Shown piece after piece: positions 24,737 through 34,920 of a stretch of DNA of 60,664 nt. Under the pieces are notes generated by a model. It did no database searches. It was not told the DNA's origin and saw only the letters and a list, made by a program, of their open reading frames with translations. Both the position numbers and the translations under genes were made by a program. Origin of the DNA: Prevotella sp. CAG:617. Its GTDB lineage: Bacteria > Bacteroidota > Bacteroidia > Bacteroidales > Bacteroidaceae. The DNA lies in NCBI GenBank assembly GCA_000438115.1, contig FR903623.1, forward strand, positions 1 to 60,664, given 5' to 3'. Within the stretch, counting starts at the first letter, position 1. Each line of letters begins with the position of its first letter.

Positions 24737-26002
24737 TTAAGGTCGGAAATATACATCAGTATAACCTATCAGGCGATCTGTTCTTGCACCAATTTCCCGA
24801 TAATAGATATATACTGAATACTTGTTCTCCGTCTGATAAAAGTTTCCCTCAACCGGCTCTGTCAAGAACTCACCTGCTCTACTTCCTGTCGGTTCAAACA
24901 TATACATATAATTATAATATCCCTGTTTCATCAACAAACTGGCCATATAACTTTGAGTAGGTTCATCATATACCATCTCATAAGTTTCCGGATGCAAATC
25001 CTTACACCTCCATCGGCCATCTACTACAATTTTTCCATCTTTACGTTCCGGCATCTTAAGCTGAAAATGAACCATCACATAATCACTTTCAGCACTTACA
25101 TTACTGCCGGTAGAACGTATTACAAATGCGCCATCCTGATCCTCATCATACACATAATTTTTACGCGGACTGTCGGCATAGAGAAAAAAATGATAGTACG
25201 GATTGATTCTCCTAATATAATCAACTCCCATCGTAGGTACGTTCACATCCAGCAACTCGACTTTTCTATATTCATTACCAGCGGGAAAAATCAAATCGGC
25301 ACAATGCTCCCACAAAAGCGAAGATGGGAGTACGGATGTGGCAACCGGCCATACGGCACTGTTCCACCTGTCGTTTTGAACAACACAAGCTTTAAACTGC
25401 TTGGCAGGATTATTGACATTACCTACCTTACTAAAATTTACCGACATGGATACCTGCTGATGACTGCTATTCCAATCCCTATCCGTATTGGTCGAAATAT
25501 CTACTGCCGGCATAATCTGTTGTTCTGAAACAGAAAAATAAGCATAAGCTAATGGAACCTCATCTTCATCATCCACATCATAAATCGTCACCCGATAATT
25601 TCCAGACATTCGTAATGACACATCCGCATTGGGAAGGCGAAACATATAATGCGTATAAAGTACTGTCGTATTCATACTTTGTTCAACTGACGGAATGAGC
25701 AGATCATCACCAAATCCGTCTAAAAAATCACTCTCAATCAGTTGATCGGAAAGGCTCCAATCAGCTTCACAATGCTCAACTTTATAAGCCATGCGACGAT
25801 AATCATGAGAAAGTTCATCAAAAGAAATCTCTACATACTCATCTTCTCCCAAATTTATTACGGGTGAAGCCTTCAAATCATCCCCGACTCGTACCATTAA
25901 TGTCTTCAAACGGTCAGAAAATATCATATTATGTTGCGCCATTGCAACATAATAATATCCGAACAATAGTACAAGCAGAAACAATCGGCGCATAAAATTC
26001 AT
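24737..26002 (-). CDS. T9SS plug-like protein (DUF5103)
   Basis: The 421-residue protein has an N-terminal signal peptide (RRLFLLVLLFGYYYVAMAQ) followed by an all-beta pattern: FSDRLKTLMVRVGDD, MNTTVLYTHYMFRLPN, a middle region with YYHFFLYADS, and a C-terminal VDGRWR. This matches my memory of DUF5103, named the plug of the type IX secretion translocon SprA. It is periplasmic or outer-membrane associated. No other T9SS gene is in the window, and many gut Bacteroidales lack the system, so its role here is open. It sits between the AmpG-like permease and the dehydrogenase. Confidence 0.75.
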   Translation of the reverse strand: MNFMRRLFLLVLLFGYYYVAMAQHNMIFSDRLKTLMVRVGDDLKASPVINLGEDEYVEISFDELSHDYRRMAYKVEHCEADWSLSDQLIESDFLDGFGDDLLIPSVEQSMNTTVLYTHYMFRLPNADVSLRMSGNYRVTIYDVDDEDEVPLAYAYFSVSEQQIMPAVDISTNTDRDWNSSHQQVSMSVNFSKVGNVNNPAKQFKACVVQNDRWNSAVWPVATSVLPSSLLWEHCADLIFPAGNEYRKVELLDVNVPTMGVDYIRRINPYYHFFLYADSPRKNYVYDEDQDGAFVIRSTGSNVSAESDYVMVHFQLKMPERKDGKIVVDGRWRCKDLHPETYEMVYDEPTQSYMASLLMKQGYYNYMYMFEPTGSRAGEFLTEPVEGNFYQTENKYSVYIYYREIGARTDRLIGYTDVYFRP

Positions 26003-26011
26003 ACTTATTTT

Positions 26012-27283
26012 TTATTTCAACGTTTCAAAACGACGTTTAATCCAATAAGACACTCCCACTGTAATCAGGCAAAACAGCATTATAATCTCAAAGAAATGTG
26101 CGTATCCCAATTTCTCCTGTAACCATCCTGCCGCCATCCCCGGAAACATCATGCTCATGGCCATAAATGCCGTACATATAGCATAATGGGCTGTTTTATT
26201 ATTTCCTTTTGAAAAAAAGATAAGAAACAGCATATAAGCAGTAAATCCGAAACCATAACCAAACTGCTCGATAAATACACAAGCATTAATCATAAAAAAA
26301 TTCTCAGGCAATACCCAACTCAAATATACATACACCAAATTAGGTAACGACATGGCTATTACCATAGGCCACAACCATTTGCGAAGTCCGCCCTTTGCCG
26401 CAGCAATACCACCAACTATTCCTCCTATAGTAAGGCCTATCACTCCTATGGTGCCTTGAACAAAGCCCAATTCTGACGTTGTCAATCCCAATCCCATTGC
26501 AGACTTTTTTTCAATAAAAAACAATGGACAAATGCGTGTCAACATCGCTTCAGGAAACCGGTAGAGCAACATGAACAACACTGCTGGAATAATATGAGGC
26601 TTTTTGAAAAAGGTGACAAATGAATCCAGAAAATCTCTTAACAGATTTCTTCCTGAAACCCTTTTCAACCGGTCTTCAGACGGGCACGGCAACACAAATC
26701 TATGATATACGCAAAGTAAAAGGAACAACGCTGCCGCAGCATAAAAAGTCAAACTCCAGGCCATCGATATGCGACGCGTAAATACCTCCAGCACACCTGC
26801 AATCATTATTAAAAAGCCTTGTCCGGCAATTGTAGCAATACGATAAAAAGTGCTCCTTATTCCTACAAATAAAGCCTGTTCTTCATCATCAAGCCCCAAC
26901 ATATAAAATCCATCGGCCGCAATATCATGTGTTGCACTACTAAAAGCCATCAACCAGAAAAACGCCAAACTTAACTGAATGGCAAAGGAAGTATGCAACG
27001 TAAAAGCCACTCCAGCCAAAGATGCCCCGACCAACAATTGCATAACTACTATCCACCACCGTTTCGTTTTTAACATATCCACTACCGGACTCCAAAAAGG
27101 TTTGATGACCCACGGCAAATATAGCCAACTGGTATATAAAGCTATATCCGTATTTGACAATCCAAAACGTTTATACATTACTGCCGCAATGGACATTACC
27201 ACCACGTATGGTATACCTTCAGCAAAATACAAGGACGGTACCCAAGCCCAAGGCGAACGTTTCGAGCATCTTTTCTGAATCAT
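26012..27283 (-). CDS. AmpG-like MFS permease
   Basis: The 423-residue protein has about twelve membrane segments and an AmpG-type N-terminus (SLYFAEGIPYVVVMSIAAVM, then SPVVDMLKTKRWW). AmpG imports anhydro-muropeptides for cell-wall recycling; other family members carry different substrates. The neighbour upstream, 12 bp away, has a C-terminal SpoIID domain, which binds or activates on peptidoglycan glycan strands, so a muropeptide cargo is a reasonable inference. Confidence 0.82.
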   Translation of the reverse strand: MIQKRCSKRSPWAWVPSLYFAEGIPYVVVMSIAAVMYKRFGLSNTDIALYTSWLYLPWVIKPFWSPVVDMLKTKRWWIVVMQLLVGASLAGVAFTLHTSFAIQLSLAFFWLMAFSSATHDIAADGFYMLGLDDEEQALFVGIRSTFYRIATIAGQGFLIMIAGVLEVFTRRISMAWSLTFYAAAALFLLLCVYHRFVLPCPSEDRLKRVSGRNLLRDFLDSFVTFFKKPHIIPAVLFMLLYRFPEAMLTRICPLFFIEKKSAMGLGLTTSELGFVQGTIGVIGLTIGGIVGGIAAAKGGLRKWLWPMVIAMSLPNLVYVYLSWVLPENFFMINACVFIEQFGYGFGFTAYMLFLIFFSKGNNKTAHYAICTAFMAMSMMFPGMAAGWLQEKLGYAHFFEIIMLFCLITVGVSYWIKRRFETLK

Positions 27284-27295
27284 AATTATATAATT

Positions 27296-30200
27296 TTACT
27301 GATAAACCTTTTTGATCTCTGCATTTTTATAATAATGCCGCAAAATCTGCTCAAAAGAATATCCTTGTTCACTCATAACTGCCGCACCAATCTGACACAT
27401 TCCTACGCCATGTCCCCAACCTGCACCCTTCAGCACAAACGACTGAGGAACTCCTGATGCATTTTCCTTACCTTTTTCTATAATAAAAGCAGAACTATAC
27501 AAATGAGTATCAGACAACACACGACGTATCTCCAATTCCTTACCAACAATGATGCTGCGCAACGTCCCTACAATTTTCAGCCGATACAACCGCCCGCTCT
27601 TTCCACGTGAAAGAGGCTGCAGATCAACAATATACCCCAAATCCATATTTAGATTCTTACGTACCATGTCCGACAATTCCTCTTGCGAATAACAAATTGT
27701 CCAACGATAAAAATCGGGAGTTTCGCAATCATAATCGTTTAAGACCTGTCGTAAAATATGCTGGTCATGCGTGTTACAAAAAACATCCTCAGGATAATTA
27801 ATCCACGCCTCTACTGTTTTTTCGTTACTTAAAACAGGAACACCATCTTCTTCCATATTGTCATGTACTGCAGACAAATAGGGAACATCACGTTTATCCC
27901 AACATGCAGCGTATTCTTCGCTTATACCACCGCAACATTTTGAAAAACGAGCATCACATATTTCGTCGTGAAAAACCAAGACCTGTCCTTTCGTTGCACG
28001 AACGGCCTGAGATACATGCGCAGTACTTTCACGTGTAACTCCCTGATAACGTTGACAATGATCGTCTGCACAAACATCAAACAACGTATGATCCTTCCTG
28101 TCATACCATGTACAGATTTCATCTTCATTTACGATTTTTCCGGCCGGCTCCAAATTTGACTTTACATCGGGATTTCGACGATTCATCATCTGCACAAAAA
28201 GCCAACTGCGAGAAACCACAGCATGAGCTTTCAGCAATTCCAAATCTGATGTAGCTTTCATTTCACTGCTAATCACACTCGTTAAATACGTCTCAACCGG
28301 AACTATATTAACAACCCAGATGGTATCATCGTGTACCACAAACTTTAAAGCGCCCAAAAAGGTCTGGTCCTCTTGTCTTTCCCAATGAAAATGAATACCA
28401 ATTGTGACCTTTTCAAGAGTAAACGTCGAATCGGTAGTGCAAGGTCGGAACAAAAGCTCATCATACAAATTTCCGTTCCATAAAATCTTACCCTCATGAT
28501 ATGCCAAATGCTGCTGACCACTCACCGTATTATTTTCTACCACATACACTTCATTAAGCCTAAACTTAATGTCCTCTCCGTGCATAATTCCCACCTCTAC
28601 TTCCGGTTCGGTCGCAACAAGTGCGCTACATCCTAAAGGTTGATTCGATGCCTTAATACGCAAAGCCAACTGCTCGACACTACTTGCCGACATAGTAACT
28701 TCCTGTAAGATACCGAAAGCTTCGTCACATGTCAGTTGCTCATAATCGGACGCTCTGGGGGTGATTATCAATCCCGACATATCCAAAGCGCCCGGACTTA
28801 TCAGCCGCTGACTGTCAGTCTCCCGGAAATAACATTCAGGCCGATGCTTTGTACGAGGAAACAGAACAACAATCAATTGATCAGCCAAATCTGACTCTGA
28901 ACGCTGTTTCCATGCCAGTAAGTTCATGTCGGGTTCCAACTGTCCGTCGGCTTTTGGCAGAAACTTTATCAACCACCTAAGCCATTCTGTTCCCCGCTCA
29001 ACATTATCAGCCTTCACAACAAAAGCAGGACAAGCATACCCTTTCAGTACATAAATCCCCCCATGTTCTGCACCGGAAGCATCTTTCGTAACCTTTACTG
29101 TCGACAACAGAGAATCGTAATATCTCCAATCAGCAATCAACGGAACCCCACAGCATCGGCCAGCCTGAAAATGTGCATGATCGGGGGCTGAAGCACCACA
29201 ACGCGCTCCGTTGTAAAACACGACGTCATCTTTAAGTGTCCAAGCCAGTCGACAAAAGGTTTCTATATATTCTCCCACAGATTGAGCGCCATGACGACGG
29301 GTAGGAATCGTTAAATGACGAGGCAAAATGGGATACGGATTAATCAAAATCTGAAAATGACCTTCAATTGGCAGACTCAACTGCTCAGCAGGCCGGTTAT
29401 GATCACACAAAAAGCAAGCACGCTGCTTGATACTAACCGCGTCGACCTTGGCCGTAGCCGACCCCATACGTGCCGGGTTGTACTGCAACGTCAACCTGCA
29501 TCCTTCACGGGATACATCGCGCAAACGCACCTGTTCAGCCAAGTCAGAAAAGCTTTTGCGTGCCATTGGCCACTCAGCCAGTTGACGATCAATAAAATCC
29601 GCTGTCTGCTCACGCGAAACCGGAGTTTTCCAAATGCGGTTCAAATGCTGGCGCGCACTGATCTCCATTGTCCGGATGCTATCCTTGTACTGATTATTCT
29701 TATTGATCTTCTCTACTGAAAGTGCAGCATCTGAATTACCTTCCCAACGACGGCACAAATACAATTCGTCGTAAATCCGTGCAATACGGAACCGACGTGA
29801 TACGGCCAGTCCAACCGCATAATCCTCGCCATACGAAGTATTCGGAAAACCGATCTGTCGAAGAATTGAAGTCTGAAAAGCACGGGGAGCTCCCAAGCCA
29901 TTGATTCGGAGTGCGTTATTACGTCCGTTTTCAACAGTCCATTCCTTATGGTCAATCAAACCCGGCGGAAGGGTATTCAACTGAAAATCAACCATGCGAT
30001 AAGAACCTATCACCATAGCAGCCTTTTGCTCATAAAATGCTGCAACAATCCGCGACAACGTATCCGGACCGCTATACAGATCATCTGAATCCAGCTGCAC
30101 GGCAAAACGTCCGCAATAAGCCGAACGTATGGCATAGTCCCAACATCCGCCAATGCCTAAATCGTGCATGGGAGGCACCAGCACCTTTACTTGGGGATTT

Positions 30201-31102
30201 CCTGCATATCGGTGTAATTTTTCAGCCGTTCCGTCAGTCGAATAATTATTCACTACGATTACATTGTAGCTGAAATCCGCTTGCTGCGAAAGTACACTCT
30301 CAACAGCATCCTGAATGGTCCGCTCGCGATTACGTACCGGAATAATTACTGAAGCCTCCACCGGAAATTCATCGTGCTCACAATGCGGCTCGTCATATTC
30401 ATCTGGAGCCAGCCATGCTCCGATTCTGTGCAAATGTTCAGTACAAACTGCTTCTTTCTCCTTCTGTACGGCGTGATTTCGCGGATCAACATAATCAAAC
30501 TGTTTCTCACCACTTTTACGTAAATCTACCTTCTCTTCTTCGTAAAGATATTCCTTCAAATGGAACAATTCGCCCATTGTACTCAAATACAGACGAAGAG
30601 CGTAGGTTGAGGCATACTTGACATGTACAAGCGTGGTATGTTTCAGGAAATGACGAATTCCCGACAGCGAGACCAACCACAAACAACCGAAATCAAAATC
30701 ATCGCGTACAGATCCTTTCTGATAATCAATTACAGGATGCGGCTGGACTGAATCGCCAACTCGGTCATAACGATCGGCATACACCATCATGGGCTGCTCG
30801 GCTGCCATGCACTCCAACATCCGCTCTACGCAACGATACCCCAGACGAACAGCATTAGGCGAAAGCTGGAAAAAACAACAATCACTTTCTGCCATTTGCA
30901 ATATTGTTCTGATGGTAGACAAATTCTCCGTTGACTGAATGGTTACAAAACGACACTTCGCATACGGTATTGTCAACTCCGATACGGACTGTGTGGTCAG
31001 CAAAAAAACATTAGCTATATGCGGATTTTGCTGTAACTCCGACAGCAAATCATAAACAGCCTCACTTTCCTGATAAAGAATAAAGAAATCAGCAGTATTC
31101 AT
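27296..31102 (-). CDS. GT2 / HIT-like (DUF4922) / SpoIID fusion protein
   Basis: The protein is 1268 residues. Residues 1-245 resemble a degenerate sugar-transferase fold. Residues 249-480 are a family 2 glycosyltransferase (VEASVIIPVRNRERT, DSDD at 338-341). Residues 540-800 are a HIT/GalT-like domain with CFLC (563-566) and the HxHxQ motif at 642-646, the DUF4922 type. From about 925 to the end is a SpoIID/LytB domain (SEMKATSDLELLKAHAVVSR and GWGHGVGMCQIGA). There is no signal peptide. It heads the AmpG-like permease gene by 12 bp. Together they suggest handling of peptidoglycan-derived sugars in the cytoplasm; this is inference. Confidence 0.85.
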   Translation of the reverse strand: MNTADFFILYQESEAVYDLLSELQQNPHIANVFLLTTQSVSELTIPYAKCRFVTIQSTENLSTIRTILQMAESDCCFFQLSPNAVRLGYRCVERMLECMAAEQPMMVYADRYDRVGDSVQPHPVIDYQKGSVRDDFDFGCLWLVSLSGIRHFLKHTTLVHVKYASTYALRLYLSTMGELFHLKEYLYEEEKVDLRKSGEKQFDYVDPRNHAVQKEKEAVCTEHLHRIGAWLAPDEYDEPHCEHDEFPVEASVIIPVRNRERTIQDAVESVLSQQADFSYNVIVVNNYSTDGTAEKLHRYAGNPQVKVLVPPMHDLGIGGCWDYAIRSAYCGRFAVQLDSDDLYSGPDTLSRIVAAFYEQKAAMVIGSYRMVDFQLNTLPPGLIDHKEWTVENGRNNALRINGLGAPRAFQTSILRQIGFPNTSYGEDYAVGLAVSRRFRIARIYDELYLCRRWEGNSDAALSVEKINKNNQYKDSIRTMEISARQHLNRIWKTPVSREQTADFIDRQLAEWPMARKSFSDLAEQVRLRDVSREGCRLTLQYNPARMGSATAKVDAVSIKQRACFLCDHNRPAEQLSLPIEGHFQILINPYPILPRHLTIPTRRHGAQSVGEYIETFCRLAWTLKDDVVFYNGARCGASAPDHAHFQAGRCCGVPLIADWRYYDSLLSTVKVTKDASGAEHGGIYVLKGYACPAFVVKADNVERGTEWLRWLIKFLPKADGQLEPDMNLLAWKQRSESDLADQLIVVLFPRTKHRPECYFRETDSQRLISPGALDMSGLIITPRASDYEQLTCDEAFGILQEVTMSASSVEQLALRIKASNQPLGCSALVATEPEVEVGIMHGEDIKFRLNEVYVVENNTVSGQQHLAYHEGKILWNGNLYDELLFRPCTTDSTFTLEKVTIGIHFHWERQEDQTFLGALKFVVHDDTIWVVNIVPVETYLTSVISSEMKATSDLELLKAHAVVSRSWLFVQMMNRRNPDVKSNLEPAGKIVNEDEICTWYDRKDHTLFDVCADDHCQRYQGVTRESTAHVSQAVRATKGQVLVFHDEICDARFSKCCGGISEEYAACWDKRDVPYLSAVHDNMEEDGVPVLSNEKTVEAWINYPEDVFCNTHDQHILRQVLNDYDCETPDFYRWTICYSQEELSDMVRKNLNMDLGYIVDLQPLSRGKSGRLYRLKIVGTLRSIIVGKELEIRRVLSDTHLYSSAFIIEKGKENASGVPQSFVLKGAGWGHGVGMCQIGAAVMSEQGYSFEQILRHYYKNAEIKKVYQ

Positions 31103-31160
31103 AACTCCCCTGTATGTCTTTCATTTGCGGAAAAAATCCGCTGCATGGTTTATAATTAAA

Positions 31161-32522
31161 TTAACTCGGCTCGCCGTTCTTTTTAGGTGCCTTCTCAGCC
31201 GTTTTAGGTGCCGAGTTCTTTTGATTTGAACGTCCCCCACCACGTTTATGCCCACGGCGACGTGACCGGTTGGCATTTGTTTTCTCTTCCCCGTTCACTT
31301 CCCGTCGCTTCGGACCGTGATGACGGCCTCTTCCCCGGCGCTCTCCTGAACAGCCGGCCTCTGAAACCTGTTTTCTAAACGTTTCCTCCTGAATACATCC
31401 TTCCGGGTTTTTCTTAACCTCAATTTTTCGCCCGAGGAATTTTTCGATGCTGCAAAATTTAGGGTAGTCCTTTTCCGAGACCAGCGTAATGGCCTGTCCC
31501 GTACGATTGGCGCGTGCCGTACGTCCGATGCGATGTATATAATCCTCCGAATCATGCGGAACATCATAATTAATAACCATCTGAATATCGTCAATATCGA
31601 TACCACGGGCCACAATATCCGTAGCCACCAAAATAGACGTACGGTTTGCCTTAAAGTTAGTCATCGTTTCGTCACGCTGCTTCTGTTCCAAATCCGAATG
31701 CATCGCATCCGAATTGTATCCACGGCGTTTTAGCGCAATGTTCAGTTCCTTTACCTTTTGCTTGGACGAGGCAAAAACAATAACACGCTCAGGAGGAATT
31801 TGCTGAAAGATATGCTTTACAACAGCAATTTTCTCTCCCTCTCTACATAAATATGCACCCTGGTCAATCTTCTCTGCCGGCTTGGATACAGCCAATTTTA
31901 TTTCAACCGGGTTATTCATGATTTTCTTGGCCAGACTCACAATTTTGTCGGGCATTGTAGCCGAAAACAATATAGTCTGCCGTTGCTTGGGCAACATTTT
32001 TTCAATCTGCAGAATATCATCGCTAAAGCCCATGTCAAGCATACGGTCGGCCTCGTCAAGCACAAAAAATGAAACCTTTGAAAAATCCACATTTCCCAGG
32101 CTCATGTGCGATATCAAACGACCGGGGGTCGCAATTACGATGTCAGCCCCTTTGGTCAGGCCACGCTTTTCCTGCTCATAACGTATGCCGTCATTTCCGC
32201 CATATATTGCGACACTCGACACATTCATAAAATAGGAAAAGCCTTCCATGGCTTTATCTATCTGTTGAGCCAACTCACGTGTAGGCGCCATGATGACACA
32301 ATTTACGTGATCTTCCGAATAAGTACCCTTATTCAACTGATTTAGAATAGGCAACAAATAGGCAGCAGTTTTTCCGGTTCCGGTTTGAGCCACTCCTATC
32401 ACATCCTTACCCTCCAATATAACCGGAATGGCAGCTTCCTGTATGGGAGAACATTTCTCAAAACGCATGGCATCCAATGCATCAAGCGTTGCATCATCTA
32501 AATCTAAATCGTAAAAATCCAT
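31161..32522 (-). CDS. DEAD-box RNA helicase
   Basis: The 453-residue protein has the complete DEAD-box set: Q-motif region EKCSPIQEAAIP, AQTGTGKT, PTRELAQQ, DEAD, SAT and HRIGRTAR. The last 80 residues are basic and low in complexity (Arg, Gly, Lys rich), as in RhlE-like helicases. The likely role is ribosome assembly or RNA remodelling. It lies 17 bp downstream of lptG and 58 bp upstream of the GT2/SpoIID fusion. Confidence 0.94.
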   Translation of the reverse strand: MDFYDLDLDDATLDALDAMRFEKCSPIQEAAIPVILEGKDVIGVAQTGTGKTAAYLLPILNQLNKGTYSEDHVNCVIMAPTRELAQQIDKAMEGFSYFMNVSSVAIYGGNDGIRYEQEKRGLTKGADIVIATPGRLISHMSLGNVDFSKVSFFVLDEADRMLDMGFSDDILQIEKMLPKQRQTILFSATMPDKIVSLAKKIMNNPVEIKLAVSKPAEKIDQGAYLCREGEKIAVVKHIFQQIPPERVIVFASSKQKVKELNIALKRRGYNSDAMHSDLEQKQRDETMTNFKANRTSILVATDIVARGIDIDDIQMVINYDVPHDSEDYIHRIGRTARANRTGQAITLVSEKDYPKFCSIEKFLGRKIEVKKNPEGCIQEETFRKQVSEAGCSGERRGRGRHHGPKRREVNGEEKTNANRSRRRGHKRGGGRSNQKNSAPKTAEKAPKKNGEPS

Positions 32523-32539
32523 ATATTGAAATAAATCTT

Positions 32540-33793
32540 TTATTCTGGCGTTTTTCTATACAGATATAACGCAATCATGATAAATATAATATTGGGAATC
32601 CAGACGGAAATCATAGCCGGCCACCCTGCATTAATGGCAAACGTAGCGGAAATGGTTTGAAAAAGAATATAGGAAAAACTTAAAGCCAATCCGACCCCCA
32701 ATGAAAGTCCCATTCCACCTTTACGCTTTTCACACGAAAGCGACACGCCGATAAGTGTCAGTATGAATGCAGCAAAAGGTGTGGCAAAACGTTTATGATA
32801 TTCCACCTCAAAAGGACTGATATTAGCAGCCCCACGCTCCTTCTGACGTTGGATATATTCCTTCAACTCCGGCAACGTCAGCGTTTCCTGCTGATTGCTG
32901 GTATACATGAAATCCGAAGGCTCCATAGATATAATAGTATCCATCGCTGCTCCAGATGAAAGTTTCTCCCTTAACCCCTTCAGCGTACGGATACTATACA
33001 TATTCAATTTCCAATGATAGCGTTCGGCTGAAAGCGTATCATACCGTATGGTCTGAGCAGTCAGGTGCGCTACCAATTTCTTATCCACGAATTTGTCCAA
33101 AGAAAAGCCATATCCGGATTTTGTATTCATATCAAAATGAGAAATGAAGGCAACGACTCCCGGACTTACTTGCAACTGCACGTTATCGACACTAGCAATG
33201 TTCTTTTTCTTAATATAACGGTTCTCGAAATTCACACGTGCCACATTTCCACGTGGAATTACATAAGCTCCCAACAGGAATGAGGTTGCAGCTATTAAGG
33301 CCGCAGTTATCATATACGGCCGCAACAACCGCCGAAAACTCATTCCGGTAGACTTCATTGCAATAATCTCCGAATTATCAGCTAACTTTGATGTAAAAAA
33401 TATAACTGATATAAAGACAAAAAGTGGACTGAAAAGATTAGAAAAATATGGAATAAAATTCATATAATAGTCCACCACGATACGCTTGAGCGGAGCATGA
33501 CTTTGTGTAAGTTTGTCGATACGCTCATTTATATCAAAAATTACAGCAATAGAAATAATAAGGGCTATTGAAAAAATATATGTGCCTAAAAATTTAACGA
33601 TTATATACCGGTCTATTCTGGATATAAACTTCACCTTCAGACATTTTCTCAACCATGAAGGGCATTTGGACTTTCTGGCTTTTTTATTTTTCCGCATCCC
33701 ACAGTCCGGCATTTCAGCATCAGCAAGACAATGCTCGTTAACGCCGTTTTCCGTCATGATTTTTCCTTTTTTTCTATTGCCGAATTTTCTCAT
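32540..33793 (-). CDS. lptG: LptF/LptG family permease (YjgP/YjgQ)
   Basis: The 417-residue protein has the LptFG pattern: a helix near residues 65-90 after IDRYIIVKFLGTYIFS, two further helices, a periplasmic beta-jellyroll region (about 180-300), and three C-terminal helices. LptFG with LptB extracts lipopolysaccharide from the inner membrane. The protein has an unusual charged N-terminal extension of about 55 residues (with two CP-type cysteines). The ATG at 33793 overlaps the tgt stop (ATGA); an ATG at 33757 would shorten it by 12. Whether this is LptF or LptG cannot be told here. Confidence 0.85.
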   Translation of the reverse strand: MRKFGNRKKGKIMTENGVNEHCLADAEMPDCGMRKNKKARKSKCPSWLRKCLKVKFISRIDRYIIVKFLGTYIFSIALIISIAVIFDINERIDKLTQSHAPLKRIVVDYYMNFIPYFSNLFSPLFVFISVIFFTSKLADNSEIIAMKSTGMSFRRLLRPYMITAALIAATSFLLGAYVIPRGNVARVNFENRYIKKKNIASVDNVQLQVSPGVVAFISHFDMNTKSGYGFSLDKFVDKKLVAHLTAQTIRYDTLSAERYHWKLNMYSIRTLKGLREKLSSGAAMDTIISMEPSDFMYTSNQQETLTLPELKEYIQRQKERGAANISPFEVEYHKRFATPFAAFILTLIGVSLSCEKRKGGMGLSLGVGLALSFSYILFQTISATFAINAGWPAMISVWIPNIIFIMIALYLYRKTPE

Positions 33794-34920
33794 AACCGCT
33801 GTGACATTTGTTCAATCATCTGTCCCTTCCATGTACAGAAATCGCCAGCTTGTATGTGTTTCCTTGCCTCGCCGGTCAACCACAGATAAAAGGCCAGATT
33901 ATGAATACTACCAATTTGCATAGCCAATAATTCCTTGGCCTTATATAAATGATGCAAATATGCCTTTGTATATTGGACATCCACAAAGCAATGAGCGTCA
34001 GCATCAATAGGTGAAAAATCGTCAGCCCATTTAGCATTTCGCATGTTCATCACACCATGAGCCGTAAATAACATCGCATTTCGCCCATTCCGAGTAGGCA
34101 TCACGCAATCAAACATATCTACTCCACGCTCAATCGCATTAAGAATATTAGCCGGCGTTCCGACTCCCATCAAATAACGCGGTTTATTTTCCGGAAGGAT
34201 TTCATTGACACACTCAATCATTTCGTACATTTTTCCCTCTGGTTCACCTACGGCCAATCCGCCAATAGCATAACCGTCAGCATCCAAATCTGTCACGAAC
34301 TGCGCACTTTCACGACGCAAATCCTTGTAAACACATCCTTGCACAATAGGAAATAAAGACTGATTGTATCCATATTTAGGTTCCGTTTCTCGGAAGCGCT
34401 TCACGCAACGCAACAACCACTGATGTGTCAAATCAAGACTTTTTCGGGCGTACGAATAATCGGAATCGCCTGGAGGGCATTCATCAAATGCCATCATAAT
34501 GTCAGCTCCAATTATTCGCTCAATATCCATAACCCGCTCTGGAGAAAAGAAATGCTTACTCCCATCTATATGAGAACGGAACTCGCATCCATCGGCGGAT
34601 AATTTGCGTATCCCCGTTAAGGAAAAAACTTGGAAACCTCCACTATCTGTAAGTATAGGACGATCAAAGCCATTGAATTTATGCAAGCCTCCGGCCTTTT
34701 CGAGTATGTCCAATCCTGGCCGCAAATACAGATGATAAGTATTGCCCAATATGATCTGAGCATGAATATCTTCCTTTAATTCACGAACATGAACCCCTTT
34801 TACAGAACCGACAGTGCCGACCGGCATAAAAATTGGAGTTTCTATCTTACCGTGATCTGTCTCTATCAAACCTGCCCGGGCCTGACTGGACTTATCTGTA
34901 TGCAATAACGTAAATCTCAT
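33790..34920 (-). CDS. tgt: tRNA-guanine transglycosylase with altered zinc site
   Basis: The 376-residue protein has the TGT active site: D92 in TDSGGFQVFS and nucleophile D271 in VDMFDCVMPTRNGRN. It exchanges guanine-34 for the queuosine precursor in Asp, Asn, His and Tyr tRNAs. Aligned with E. coli, zinc cysteines 302 and 307 become A309 and D314; only C311 and H340 remain, so the structural zinc site should be missing. I recall such loss in other Bacteroidota but cannot check. It overlaps lon by one base (TAATG) and lptG by four. Confidence 0.92.
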   Translation of the reverse strand: MRFTLLHTDKSSQARAGLIETDHGKIETPIFMPVGTVGSVKGVHVRELKEDIHAQIILGNTYHLYLRPGLDILEKAGGLHKFNGFDRPILTDSGGFQVFSLTGIRKLSADGCEFRSHIDGSKHFFSPERVMDIERIIGADIMMAFDECPPGDSDYSYARKSLDLTHQWLLRCVKRFRETEPKYGYNQSLFPIVQGCVYKDLRRESAQFVTDLDADGYAIGGLAVGEPEGKMYEMIECVNEILPENKPRYLMGVGTPANILNAIERGVDMFDCVMPTRNGRNAMLFTAHGVMNMRNAKWADDFSPIDADAHCFVDVQYTKAYLHHLYKAKELLAMQIGSIHNLAFYLWLTGEARKHIQAGDFCTWKGQMIEQMSQRL

